Shown here in pieces: positions 25,584 to 35,654 of a stretch of DNA of 61,401 bases. Every line of letters starts with the position of its first letter. Positions within the stretch are counted from its first letter, which is position 1. The notes below the pieces were generated by a model. The model was given only the letters and a program-made list of their open reading frames with translations. It was not told the origin of the DNA and made no database searches. Origin of the DNA: DASSLY01 sp035689185 (GTDB lineage: Bacteria; Actinomycetota; Actinomycetes; Actinomycetales; Dermatophilaceae); assembly GCA_035689185.1 (NCBI GenBank), contig DASSLY010000097.1, positions 1 through 61,401 of the forward strand. The letters run 5' to 3'. The position numbers were made by a program, and so were the translations under genes.

Positions 25584-26933
25584 ATGGCGGGTCGCCTGTT
25601 CGGCACCGACGGCGTACGTGGCCTGGCCAACCAGGACCTGACCGCCGAACTGACGCTCGACCTGTCGGTCGCGGCCGCCCACGTGCTCGCCGAAGTGGGG
25701 GAGTTCGCCGGCCACCGGCCCCGTGCCGTGGTGGGCCGCGACCCCCGAGCCTCCGGTGACTTCCTGGCCGCCGCGACCATGTCCGGCTTGGCCTCCGCCG
25801 GAGTCGACGTGTTCGACGCCGGGGTGCTGCCCACGCCCGCGATCGCCTTCCTCGTCGGCGACACGGACGCGGACCTCGGCGTGATGCTGTCCGCCTCGCA
25901 CAACCCCGCGCCGGACAACGGGATCAAGTTTTTCGCCCGGGGCGGCCACAAGCTCCCGGACCAGCTGGAGAACGCCATCGAGTCGCGGCTGGAGGAGCCG
26001 TGGCGGCGGCCGACAGGAGCCGACATCGGCCGCATCCGCCCGCTGGCAACGGGGGCCGCCTCGTATGTCGCGCACCTGGTATCGGTCCTTCCACACCGCC
26101 TCGACGGCTTGCGGATCGTCGTCGACGCCGCCCATGGCGCGGCGAGCGCGGTGGCGCCGACCGCGTTCGAGCAGGCTGGCGCCACCGTGACCACGATCGG
26201 CTGCGAACCGGACGGGCTCAACATCAACGACGGCTACGGCTCCACCCACCTCGAGTCCCTGCAGCGGGCCGTCGTCGAGGCCGGGGCCGACCTCGGGATC
26301 GCCCTGGACGGGGATGCGGACCGTTGCCTGGCTGTCGACGCCGCGGGCAACGACGTCGACGGCGACCAGATCATGGCGGTGCTGGCGCTGTCGCTGCGCG
26401 AGCGCGGCAGACTGGCCAAGAACACCCTGGTCGCCACGGTGATGAGCAACCTGGGAATGCTGCAGGCGCTGGAACGCGCCGGGGTGACGGTGCGGCAGGC
26501 CGCGGTGGGCGACCGCTACGTGCTGGAGGACATGCGCGCCGGGGGGTACTCCCTCGGCGGCGAGCAGTCGGGACACGTGATCTTCCTCGACCACGCCACC
26601 ACGGGTGACGGGACGCTCACCGGGTTGATGCTGGCGGCCGAGGTGGCCCGGGCCGGCCGGCCGCTGGCCGACCTGGCGGCGGTCATGACCCGGTTGCCGC
26701 AGGTGATGGTGAACGTCCGCGGGGTGGACCAGAATCGGCTGGACGAGGACGAGGTCGTCGCCGAGGCCGTGCTCAAGGCGTCGGCCGAGTTGGACGGCGG
26801 GGGCCGGGTGCTGCTGCGCAAGTCCGGCACGGAGCCTCTGGTCCGGGTGATGGTCGAGGCGGACCGGGCCGAGCTGGCCCAGGAGGTCGCGGAGCAACTG
26901 GCGGCCGTCGTCCGGGAGCGGCTGTCCCTCTAG
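25584..26933 (+). CDS. glmM: Phosphoglucosamine mutase
   Basis: The enzyme converts glucosamine-6-phosphate to glucosamine-1-phosphate for peptidoglycan precursors. The 449-residue protein starts MAGRLFGTDGVRG. The phosphoserine is S105 in VMLSASHNPAPDNGIKFF, the metal loop is ALDGDADRCL, and the sugar-binding loop is GGEQSGHVIF. The C-terminal phosphate-binding loop is LRKSGTEPLVRVM. The ATG at 25584 follows GGAGGAGAAGGAGG; the frame is open upstream but not conserved. Confidence 0.97.
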   Translation: MAGRLFGTDGVRGLANQDLTAELTLDLSVAAAHVLAEVGEFAGHRPRAVVGRDPRASGDFLAAATMSGLASAGVDVFDAGVLPTPAIAFLVGDTDADLGVMLSASHNPAPDNGIKFFARGGHKLPDQLENAIESRLEEPWRRPTGADIGRIRPLATGAASYVAHLVSVLPHRLDGLRIVVDAAHGAASAVAPTAFEQAGATVTTIGCEPDGLNINDGYGSTHLESLQRAVVEAGADLGIALDGDADRCLAVDAAGNDVDGDQIMAVLALSLRERGRLAKNTLVATVMSNLGMLQALERAGVTVRQAAVGDRYVLEDMRAGGYSLGGEQSGHVIFLDHATTGDGTLTGLMLAAEVARAGRPLADLAAVMTRLPQVMVNVRGVDQNRLDEDEVVAEAVLKASAELDGGGRVLLRKSGTEPLVRVMVEADRAELAQEVAEQLAAVVRERLSL

Positions 26934-26984
26934 CGGCTTGCGCGGCAGCGGGTGGTTCGAGCCCGGCTGGTCCGTGCTGGACGG

Positions 26985-27623
26985 CTACTGGGCTTCGCCG
27001 TGCTCGGCCAGGGCGACGAAACGCCCGTGCCAGGCGTGGTACCAGACAGCGCCGGTGGACGCGCGCACGGACAGCATCCCGGTCACCCGGTCCCCCCGCA
27101 GGACGTGCAGGGTGTAGTAGCCGGGGAATGCCTCGGCTTCGCCGGCACGGTCTCCGGGGCGGTTCGTGCTCAGCCACTGGCCCGCTGCGGCCTGCGCGCG
27201 CTCGGGCCCGATGTCGTCCTGGCGCGCGTCGACGGCAGGGCTCATGCCGTAGGCCGTGTTCCACATCATCGCCGGACCGAACTCCAGCTGTACCGACCCG
27301 GTCCCCGGATCGACGAGCACCTCTGTCGCCAGGCTCCCTGAGGGTTGGGCAAGCTCGGCGTAGAAGCCGTTGTCGAACTGCATCACCTCGCCAACCGACA
27401 GGCCCCAACTGGCACCGAACCGCGCTGCCGCCTGTTCGGCGTCCTTGAGGGTTGGTGCGGGCCGGTCACCGGGGACGAAGGGTCCTGCGAAGCCGGGAGC
27501 CATCATCCCGACGCCCTGCCAGCCGCCGGGCGCGCGCGCGACCCACAGCATGGAGGCGACGAGCAGCGAGACCGCCGCGACCAGGACCGTCAGGGGCAGC
27601 CAGCGCTGCCGCATACGGGTCAT
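26985..27623 (-). CDS. Membrane-anchored PepSY-like protein
   Basis: The 212-residue protein begins MTRMRQRWLPLTVLVAAVSLLVAS, a signal anchor or signal peptide. After a Pro/Gly-rich segment, DAEQAAARFGASWGLSVGEVMQFDNGFYAELAQ with VLVDPGTGSVQLEFG resembles a PepSY unit. Two similar halves are visible; the second ends LHVLRGDRVTGMLSVRASTGAVWYHAWHG. Its ATG overlaps the stop of the upstream SHOCT gene by four bases, so the two form an operon. Function is unknown. It converges with glmM. Confidence 0.65.
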   Translation of the reverse strand: MTRMRQRWLPLTVLVAAVSLLVASMLWVARAPGGWQGVGMMAPGFAGPFVPGDRPAPTLKDAEQAAARFGASWGLSVGEVMQFDNGFYAELAQPSGSLATEVLVDPGTGSVQLEFGPAMMWNTAYGMSPAVDARQDDIGPERAQAAAGQWLSTNRPGDRAGEAEAFPGYYTLHVLRGDRVTGMLSVRASTGAVWYHAWHGRFVALAEHGEAQ

Positions 27624-27880
27624 GGGGTGTCCGACGGCCGGCCCGCCAGCTGCGCGCGGGCGTGCGTGTAGGCCTCGGCGTCGATCTCACCTGAGGCGAA
27701 CCGGCGGTCGAGGATCTCCTGCGGCGTCTCCCGGATGGAGCGGTCTTGCGGGCTCTGCCGGTCTGGGTGTGGCTGGGCGAAACGAAATGCCGCCCAGATG
27801 ACGGCACCGAGGAGCAGGATCCAGAGCAAGGGCATGAACATCATCGCGCTCCATCCCCAGCCGTTGCCGTACATCATCAT
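27620..27880 (-). CDS. SHOCT domain protein with one membrane segment
   Basis: This 86-residue protein has one hydrophobic segment (MFMPLLWILLLGAVIWAAFRF, roughly 14-34). A C-terminal SHOCT motif follows (EILDRRFASGEIDAEAYTHARAQL). SHOCT domains are short oligomerisation modules of unclear role, often on small membrane proteins. Three ATG codons in a row open the gene, so the exact start is uncertain. AAAGGAACCC lies upstream. Confidence 0.7.
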   Translation of the reverse strand: MMMYGNGWGWSAMMFMPLLWILLLGAVIWAAFRFAQPHPDRQSPQDRSIRETPQEILDRRFASGEIDAEAYTHARAQLAGRPSDTP

Positions 27881-28039
27881 GGGTTCCTTTCCGAGGGTCG
27901 CCTACGCGTCCAGGGTGGTCCCATGACCGGGGCCGGGGCAGGGTACTTGGTCCCGCGAGGTTGGCCCGCGTCAGCAAGTTGAGCGCGGAAAGGTGCGCAG
28001 CGTTGGTGCGTGGTGTGGGTGGGCCCTGCGCAGCGGGGT

Positions 28040-28659
28040 TCAGCCCGCGGGCAGGCCAACCGAGCGTGTCAGGCGGGCCTGGCCGTCGGCGAGCGCGTAG
28101 GTCGCGCCCACGATGGCGAGCCGGCCGTAGTCGACGCGCAGGGACAGCAGCCGGGACCGTTCCAGCAACAGGTCGATCGTGTTGCTGACGTGCTGGGCCT
28201 CGATGGCGTCGGCCGTGCGCATGCCCAGCCGCCGTGACTCCAGGACCGACGGGGTCACGCGTTCGACGATGTCGCGCACGTAGCCCGGGGGGACGTCGCC
28301 GTTCTCGACCGCGCGCATGGTCGCCGCCACCGCCCCGCAGCTGTCGTGGCCCAACACCACGATGAGCGGAATCTCCAGCACGCCGACGCCGAACTCGAGG
28401 GACCCCAGGACCGCGGTGTCCACCACGTGTCCAGCAGTCCGGACCACGAACAGGTCGCCCAACCCCTGGTCGAAGATGATCTCGGCGGCCACCCGCGAGT
28501 CTGCGCAGCCGAAGAACAGCGCGAACGGGGTCTGGCCGCCGGCGAGGCTGCTGCGCCGAGCGGCGTCCTGGTTCGGGTGGGAGTAGGTGCCGGCGACGAA
28601 TCGCTGGTTGCCCTCGACCAGGGCCGCCCACGCCTGGGCCGGGGTGGACGGGCGCTCGC

Positions 28660-28663
<4 letters not shown>
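28040..28663 (-). CDS. Beta-class carbonic anhydrase
   Basis: The enzyme interconverts CO2 and bicarbonate. The 207-residue protein has the beta-class zinc ligands C53 (in CADSR, with D55 and R57), H106 and C109 (in GHDSCGA). The TAGH motif VVRTAGHVVD is present. There is no signal peptide, so it is cytoplasmic. The GTG start overlaps the fumarase stop by four bases, so the two are probably translated together. Bicarbonate supply for carboxylation next to the TCA cycle is a plausible link. Confidence 0.95.
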
Positions 28664-30330
<1,667 letters not shown>

Positions 30331-30366
30331 GCGCTGCTCCTCTCCGTGGCTGACGACTGGCACTGG

Positions 30367-30414
30367 CTGACGGGTGGGCTGACGGGTGGGCTGACGGGTG
30401 CGCTGACGGGCTCC
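30367..30414. repeat. 12-bp tandem repeat, 4 units
   Basis: Units of CTGACGGGTGGG occur at 30367, 30379, 30391 (last bases CG) and 30403 (CTGACGGGCTCC). They start 37 bases upstream of the chosen fumarase start codon, so they lie in its promoter or leader. Confidence 0.85.
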
Positions 30415-30494
30415 CAGGCTAGATGCTCGTGCCCGCCTCGGTCGTGTCGCGGGCCTTGCGGACCTATGTCAAGGTGGGCAAGTCAGAACGACCG

Positions 30495-30506
30495 CGTAAC
30501 GATACG
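30495..30506. promoter_or_regulatory. Possible operator CGTAACGATACG
   Basis: This 12-base near-palindrome has a central CG and matches its complement at 10 of 12 positions, like many LacI-family sites. It lies 170 bases upstream of the importer start. Only the symmetry supports it. Confidence 0.25.
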
Positions 30507-30675
30507 GCCAAGGTCGGGCCGACACGGGCGCAATCGGGCCGCCAAGGCTTGACGAGCACCCGGTGGCCGGGCAATGTTCGCACGTTACTTACTCGAAACA
30601 GCAGGAGCCTCGCCGCCGCGGCTTCGTCGTAGTGGCGTTCTCTCCTGGCGCAACAGCACTCAAGGGAGACGATTC

Positions 30676-32007
30676 ATGCGCGGTAGGACGCTCACCAAGG
30701 TGGTAGCGGTCGCTGGCTCGGTCACGGTGCTCACGACCGGGTGTCTTGGGTCCGGCGGCAGCAGCTCCGGCGGCAACGCGACCGGCACCGCCTCGGGTCC
30801 GGGAAAGTCCTCGGTCGAGGTCATGTACGGCTTCGGGCAGCAGCAGGAGGCTGCGTTCAAGCAGGACTTGAACAAGTTCGCCGCATCCAACGGCTTCACG
30901 ATCAAGTTCACCAAGGCGGCCTCGTGGGACACCGAGATCCGCTCCCGGGTGGCCGGCGGCAGCGCGCCGGACGTGGGCCTGTTCCCGCAGCCGGGCGTCA
31001 TGTGCGATCTGGCCAAGCAGAAGAAGGTCCTTGCCTTCGACGACGCGACGGTGGCCACTGACACCGCCACCCTGGTGCCGGGCTTCGTCGGCGCCGGGAC
31101 CTGCGCCGACGGCAAGGTGTACGGCTTGCCGTCCGCGGTGAGCGTGAAGAGCCTGCTCTTCTACGACCAGGCGGCGTTCAAGGCGGCCGGCTACACCGTG
31201 CCGGAGACGCTGGACGACCTGCTCGCGCTGACCGACAAGATCCGCGGGGAGGGCAAGGTGCCGTGGTGCATCGCGGCCGAGTCTGCTGCCGCTACGGGCT
31301 GGCCGATCACCGACTGGATCGAGGACCTGGTGCTCCGGTTCGCCGGACCGGACAACTACGACAAGTGGGTGAAGGGCGAGCTGAAGTTCGACAGCCCGGA
31401 GATCAAGCCCGCCTTCGAGTACTTCCAGAAGATCGCCTTCACCAAGGGCAACGTCCTGGGCGGGACGAAGGCCATCGTCTCGACGAACTTCCAGACCGGC
31501 GGGAACCCGCTGTTCAAGCAGCCCCCCGGGTGCTACCTGTTCAAGCAGGCCACGTTCATGGCCGCCAAGGGCGGTTTCCCGGACGAAGTCATCGCCAACA
31601 TGGACACCAAGCTCGGCGTCGCGGCCTTCCCGGCGAAGGAGAAGGGCAACAACCCGGTCCTGTCCGGCGGCGACCTGGCTGCGGCCTTCAACAATGACGC
31701 GAACACGCTGAAGCTGCGCAACTTCATCGCCAGCAAGGACAACGGCACCGAGGTGGCCAAGGCGGGGTACCTGTCGCCGCACAAGACCTTCGACGTGTCG
31801 CTGTACCCGAACAAGACCACGCAGACGATCGCCAAGGACGTGCTCTACGCCTCGACGGCGGCGCGGTTCGACGGGTCCGACCTGATGCCGGCCAAGGTGG
31901 GCGCTGGCACATTCTGGACCCAGCCGGTGGCCTGGATCGCGGGCCAGAAGAGCCTCGACGAGGCGTTGAAAGCCATCGACGACAGCTTCCCCAAGACCGG
32001 CAGCTGA
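30676..32007 (+). CDS. Sugar ABC importer, substrate-binding lipoprotein (AglE-like)
   Basis: The 443-residue lipoprotein has a basic signal (MRGRTLTKVVAVAGS) and lipobox LTTGC with the lipidated cysteine near residue 23, then a Ser/Gly linker. The body resembles the alpha-glucoside-binding AglE group (PDVGLFPQPGVMCDLAKQKKVLAFDD, YGLPSAVSVKSLLFYD). It captures the sugar outside the membrane and delivers it to the permeases encoded next. The ATG at 30676 follows AAGGGAGACG. The neighbouring GH66 gene suggests isomalto-oligosaccharides among its substrates. Confidence 0.85.
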   Translation: MRGRTLTKVVAVAGSVTVLTTGCLGSGGSSSGGNATGTASGPGKSSVEVMYGFGQQQEAAFKQDLNKFAASNGFTIKFTKAASWDTEIRSRVAGGSAPDVGLFPQPGVMCDLAKQKKVLAFDDATVATDTATLVPGFVGAGTCADGKVYGLPSAVSVKSLLFYDQAAFKAAGYTVPETLDDLLALTDKIRGEGKVPWCIAAESAAATGWPITDWIEDLVLRFAGPDNYDKWVKGELKFDSPEIKPAFEYFQKIAFTKGNVLGGTKAIVSTNFQTGGNPLFKQPPGCYLFKQATFMAAKGGFPDEVIANMDTKLGVAAFPAKEKGNNPVLSGGDLAAAFNNDANTLKLRNFIASKDNGTEVAKAGYLSPHKTFDVSLYPNKTTQTIAKDVLYASTAARFDGSDLMPAKVGAGTFWTQPVAWIAGQKSLDEALKAIDDSFPKTGS

Positions 32008-32087
32008 CGCTCGGCCAGCCGCGGGGCGACGACCTGGTCGCCCCGCGGCTGCCCAGCGACCACCACACTTGAGAAAGGACGAGGTCC

Positions 32088-33071
32088 TTGGCCATCAAGC
32101 TCGCCAACGCGCTGCTCGCCATCGTCGGCGGCATTGGCGGCGCCATGCTGCTGTTCTGGATCCTGAACAAGCTCTCGGAGTCTCTGAAGGGCAAGTGGGA
32201 GGACCGGGTCAAGCCGTGGGCCTTCGCCGGCCCGGCGATCCTGGCCATCGGGGTCTATCTGATCTACCCGGCGATCGTCACGATCCAGTACAGCTTCGCG
32301 AACGAGGACTCCAGCGCCTACGTGGGGCTGCGGAACTACACGGACCTGTTGAGCAGCGCGGACTTCCGCCAGGTCCTCATCAACAACCTGCTGTGGATCA
32401 TCATCGTGCCGGCGGCGACGGTCGCCCTGGGCTTGGGCGTCGCCGTCCTCGCGGACCGGCTCCGGCCGCGGGGGGAGAAGTCGGTCAAGACGTTCATCTT
32501 CCTGCCGATGGCGATCAGCATGGTGGGTGCGGCGACGATCTGGCGCTCGGTGTACGAGTACCAGCCGGAGGGGAGCCCGCAGACCGGCCTCCTCAACGCC
32601 ATTTTCGGGCTGTTCAACAAGGGGCCCTTCTCCTGGTACCAGCTGGACACCCTGCACCTGAACAGCCTGTTCCTGATGATCATCCTGATCTGGACTCAGG
32701 TGGGCTACTCGATGGTGCTGCTCTCCTCCGCGATCAAGGCGGTGCCGGAGGACACGATCGAGGCCGGCCGGATCGACGGGGCTGGCGAGCGGATGATCTT
32801 CTTCCGCATCGTCGTCCCGCAGATCTGGGGAACTGTCATCACCGTGTTCATCACCGTGCTCATCGGGGTGATGAAGGTGTTCGACGTCGTCTACGTCACG
32901 ACCAACGGGGCGTTCAACACCGACGTCGTCGGCCGCCGCTTCTACAACGAGCTGTTCACCGACGGTAACAACGGCTACGCCGCCGCGATCGTCGTGCTGC
33001 TCATGATCGCGATCGTCCCGATCCTCATCTACCAGGTACGCCACTTCCGGGCTGAGGAGGCCAACCGATGA
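32088..33071 (+). CDS. Sugar ABC importer permease (AglF-like)
   Basis: The 327-residue protein has an extra N-terminal hydrophobic helix (MAIKLANALLAIVGGIGGAMLLFWIL), then six membrane segments. The EAA loop EAGRIDGAGERMIFFRIVVPQIW contacts the ATPase. The TTG start is preceded by GAAAGGACGAGG. It pairs with the permease encoded next, overlapping it by four bases. The N-terminal extension is typical of the AglF branch of MalF-like permeases. Confidence 0.85.
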   Translation: MAIKLANALLAIVGGIGGAMLLFWILNKLSESLKGKWEDRVKPWAFAGPAILAIGVYLIYPAIVTIQYSFANEDSSAYVGLRNYTDLLSSADFRQVLINNLLWIIIVPAATVALGLGVAVLADRLRPRGEKSVKTFIFLPMAISMVGAATIWRSVYEYQPEGSPQTGLLNAIFGLFNKGPFSWYQLDTLHLNSLFLMIILIWTQVGYSMVLLSSAIKAVPEDTIEAGRIDGAGERMIFFRIVVPQIWGTVITVFITVLIGVMKVFDVVYVTTNGAFNTDVVGRRFYNELFTDGNNGYAAAIVVLLMIAIVPILIYQVRHFRAEEANR

Positions 33072-33997
33072 GCACCACGATCCAGCCCGGGGTCGGCACG
33101 CCGGAGAAGCAGCCGGTGCTGCGTCAGAGCAAGCCCGGAAGTGGGGCTGGGAGCGCTACTTGGCCGGTCCGTGTCGTCCTGGTCGCCCTGTGCCTGCTCT
33201 GGATGATCCCGGTCCTGGGCCTGCTCATCAACTCCTTCCGCACCCGCGACGCCCAGTTCAGCTCCGGCTGGTGGTCGGCCATCGCCAACCCGCTGGACTT
33301 CACCAAATGGACGCTGGACAACTACGTCCGGGTCATCGGGACCGAAGACGCCGGCGTCAACATGGGGCAGGCGTTCGTCAACAGCTTCGTCGTCACCGTG
33401 CCGGCCACGGTCATCCCGATCCTGATCGCGGCGTTCGCGGCCTACGCCTTCACCTTCATGGACTGGCGCGGTCGTGACATCGTCTTCATCATCATCGTCG
33501 GCCTGCTCGTGGTGCCAAACCAGGTGGCGCTCGTCCCGTTGTTGAAGTTGTATGGGTCGCTGGGGATCAACGGGACATTCCTCGCCGTGTGGCTTGCGCA
33601 CCTCGGCTTCGGAATGCCGCTCGCGGTCTACATCCTGCGCAACTACATGGCCGGCCTGCCCAGGGCGGTCATCGAGTCGGCCAAGATCGACGGCGCCAGC
33701 CACTTCACCACGTTCTGGCGGCTCATCATGCCGATGTCCACCCCAGCACTGGCGTCCTTCGCGATCTTCCAGTTCCTGTGGGTCTGGAACGACCTGCTGG
33801 TCGCGCTGTTGTTCCTTGGTCGCGGCGACAACACCATCGCCACCGTGGCCCTGCAGGGGCTGCAGGGCCAGACCGGCCAGGGCCGGGAGCTCATCCCGTC
33901 TGCCGGTTTCGTGACGATCATCGTCCCGCTCATCGTCTTCTTGTCGCTGCAGCGGTACTTCATCCGCGGCATGACCTCCGGAGCCGTCAAGGGCTAG
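33068..33997 (+). CDS. Sugar ABC importer permease (AglG-like)
   Basis: The 309-residue protein has six membrane segments and the EAA loop ESAKIDGASHFTTFWRLIMPMS, so it is a MalG-type partner. The N-terminal 25 residues are polar. Its ATG overlaps the previous gene (ATGA). No ATPase gene follows; actinobacterial sugar importers of this kind usually share one MsiK-type ATPase encoded elsewhere. The 14-bp hairpin at 34010 closes the operon. Confidence 0.87.
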   Translation: MSTTIQPGVGTPEKQPVLRQSKPGSGAGSATWPVRVVLVALCLLWMIPVLGLLINSFRTRDAQFSSGWWSAIANPLDFTKWTLDNYVRVIGTEDAGVNMGQAFVNSFVVTVPATVIPILIAAFAAYAFTFMDWRGRDIVFIIIVGLLVVPNQVALVPLLKLYGSLGINGTFLAVWLAHLGFGMPLAVYILRNYMAGLPRAVIESAKIDGASHFTTFWRLIMPMSTPALASFAIFQFLWVWNDLLVALLFLGRGDNTIATVALQGLQGQTGQGRELIPSAGFVTIIVPLIVFLSLQRYFIRGMTSGAVKG

Positions 33998-34009
33998 CCT
34001 TCCTCGCCA

Positions 34010-34053
34010 CGCGGTCGGGCCCGTCCCCGGGAGCGGGGGCGGGCCCGACCGCG
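34010..34053 (+). terminator. Strong hairpin after the AglEFG-like operon
   Basis: A perfect 14-bp stem (CGCGGTCGGGCCCG with its complement) encloses a 16-base loop that can itself pair. It lies between the last permease and the GH66 gene, which therefore probably has its own promoter. Confidence 0.7.
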
Positions 34054-34065
34054 TCGGCCCGGCGG

Positions 34066-34071
34066 TAGGGT
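34066..34071 (+). promoter_or_regulatory. -10 element for leaderless GH66 transcript
   Basis: TAGGGT lies eight bases before the GTG start at 34080, with no ribosome binding site between. The arrangement fits a leaderless transcript that starts just after the upstream terminator. Confidence 0.35.
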
Positions 34072-34079
34072 GGCCGCTC

Positions 34080-35654
34080 GTGCCCGAGCTGCTGCCGACC
34101 CGGAGCCTGTACCAGGTGAACGCGCCGGTCGGAATCGAGGTGCGCGGTCTGGCTGGGCCGGCGCAGCTGCGGGTGCTGTCCCTCGGCCAGATCGTGGAGA
34201 GCACACCGGTGGCCGGTGACGGCTTTGTGGACGTCGGACCGCTACCGCCCGGCGGGTACGGCGTCGTCCTGGCAGGTGCGCAGACCGCGGTGCAGGTGCT
34301 TCCCCTGGAGCAGCACCGCTTCGTGCTGCGGTATGGCTTCGTTGCCGACTACCGGCCGGGCCGAGAGCTGACCGAGGTGCTCGACAACATACGTCGGCTT
34401 CACCTGACCGCGGTCCAGTGCTACGACTGGGCGTATCGCCACGCCGACCTGGTCGGCGGGGGGGAGGAGTACACCGACGCGCTGGGCAACCCCGTGTCGC
34501 TGGACACGGTGCGACGAATCGTCGGCGCCTGCCACGACGCCGGTGCTGACGCCATCGGGTATGCCGCGGTCTACGCCGTGGGCGGCGAGGAGTGGCCCCG
34601 CTGGTCGGGTCACGCGCTGCGGACCGCGACCGGCGCGGCATACCGGCTCGGCGACTTCCTGCGACTGGTGGACCCAGCGGCCCCCGCGTGGGTGGCGCAC
34701 CTGAGTCAGGAGCTGGCCGCGGCAACGGAGCTGGTCGGGTTCGACGGCTACCACCTCGACCAGTACGGCTACCCGAAGCACGCCCTCGGCCCGAGCGGCG
34801 AGGTGGTCGACGTGGCGCGCTCGTTCGTCAGTGCCATCGAGTCGCTGCGGTCACGGTTGCCGAGGAGCCGGCTGATCTTCAACAACGTCAACGACTTCCC
34901 CACCTGGGCGACCGCTTCGACGGCGCAGGACGCGGTGTACATCGAGGTATGGGAACCCAACGCGGAGTACGCCGACCTGGCCCGGTTGGTGACCGCGGCC
35001 CGGGCAGCGGGCAAGCCGGTGTGCGTCGCCGCCTACCAGCACGTCTACGACACCGCGCTGGTGGCCGCGGCCGACCAGGCGACCGCCCTGACCATGGCAA
35101 CGCTGTTCTCCCATGGCGCGACGCACCTGCTGGCCGGGGAGGCCGACCGGATCCTGGTCGACCCGTACTACGTCCGCAACCACCCGGTGCAGGCGTCGAC
35201 GGCGGACCTGCTGAAGCGGTGGTACGACTTCCTGGTCGAGCATCACGACCTGCTGATGCCCGCTGGCATCGTGGACGTGACGGCCGCCTATGCGGGGGCC
35301 TACAACGGCGACCTCGACGTCGAGTACGCCGCGGCCGCGGTCGAGACCAGCCCGGTGGCCGGGACGGTATGGCGCCGGGTCACCCGGGTCGGCGACTGGC
35401 TGGTGGTCCACCTGGTCAACCTGGTCGGGCAGCCGAGCACCAGGTGGGACGCCCCGCACCTGCCACCTGGTGATCCAGGGACCGGCACGCTCCGGCTCCG
35501 GCTGGTGACCGGCGGTTCACCCTGGGTGCTGGTCGCCGATCCGGACGGGAGCGGACACCTGGAGCCGGTGGTAGTGCGCGCCGACGGGGTGGAAGCGAGC
35601 GCGGACCTGCCCGCGCTGCATACCTGGCAGGTCGTACTCGTCCGGCGGCGCTAG
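34080..35654 (+). CDS. GH66 enzyme (dextranase/cycloisomaltooligosaccharide glucanotransferase family)
   Basis: The 524-residue protein has a short N-terminal beta domain (to about 75), then a GH66 barrel (FVADYRPGRELTEVLDNIRRLHLTAVQCYDWAYRH). The candidate nucleophile is D227 in FDGYHLDQYG and the acid/base E289 in AVYIEVWEPN. A C-terminal beta domain ends it. GH66 enzymes cut or cyclise alpha-1,6-glucans. There is no signal peptide and known GH66 dextranases are longer and secreted, so this one probably works in the cytoplasm on imported isomalto-oligosaccharides. It follows the AglEFG-like importer and ends overlapping the convergent gene by four bases. Confidence 0.8.
   Translation: MPELLPTRSLYQVNAPVGIEVRGLAGPAQLRVLSLGQIVESTPVAGDGFVDVGPLPPGGYGVVLAGAQTAVQVLPLEQHRFVLRYGFVADYRPGRELTEVLDNIRRLHLTAVQCYDWAYRHADLVGGGEEYTDALGNPVSLDTVRRIVGACHDAGADAIGYAAVYAVGGEEWPRWSGHALRTATGAAYRLGDFLRLVDPAAPAWVAHLSQELAAATELVGFDGYHLDQYGYPKHALGPSGEVVDVARSFVSAIESLRSRLPRSRLIFNNVNDFPTWATASTAQDAVYIEVWEPNAEYADLARLVTAARAAGKPVCVAAYQHVYDTALVAAADQATALTMATLFSHGATHLLAGEADRILVDPYYVRNHPVQASTADLLKRWYDFLVEHHDLLMPAGIVDVTAAYAGAYNGDLDVEYAAAAVETSPVAGTVWRRVTRVGDWLVVHLVNLVGQPSTRWDAPHLPPGDPGTGTLRLRLVTGGSPWVLVADPDGSGHLEPVVVRADGVEASADLPALHTWQVVLVRRR

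Larger units (their letters stand above)
30331..30675. promoter_or_regulatory. Divergent control region between fumarase and the sugar importer
   Basis: The 345 bases hold a 12-bp x 4 tandem repeat near the fumarase side, a near-palindrome CGTAACGATACG at 30495-30506, and a possible promoter for the importer. That promoter would be TTGACG at 30549-30554 with AATGTT 18 bases later. The stretch is poorer in GC than its surroundings. No gene is seen. Confidence 0.4.
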
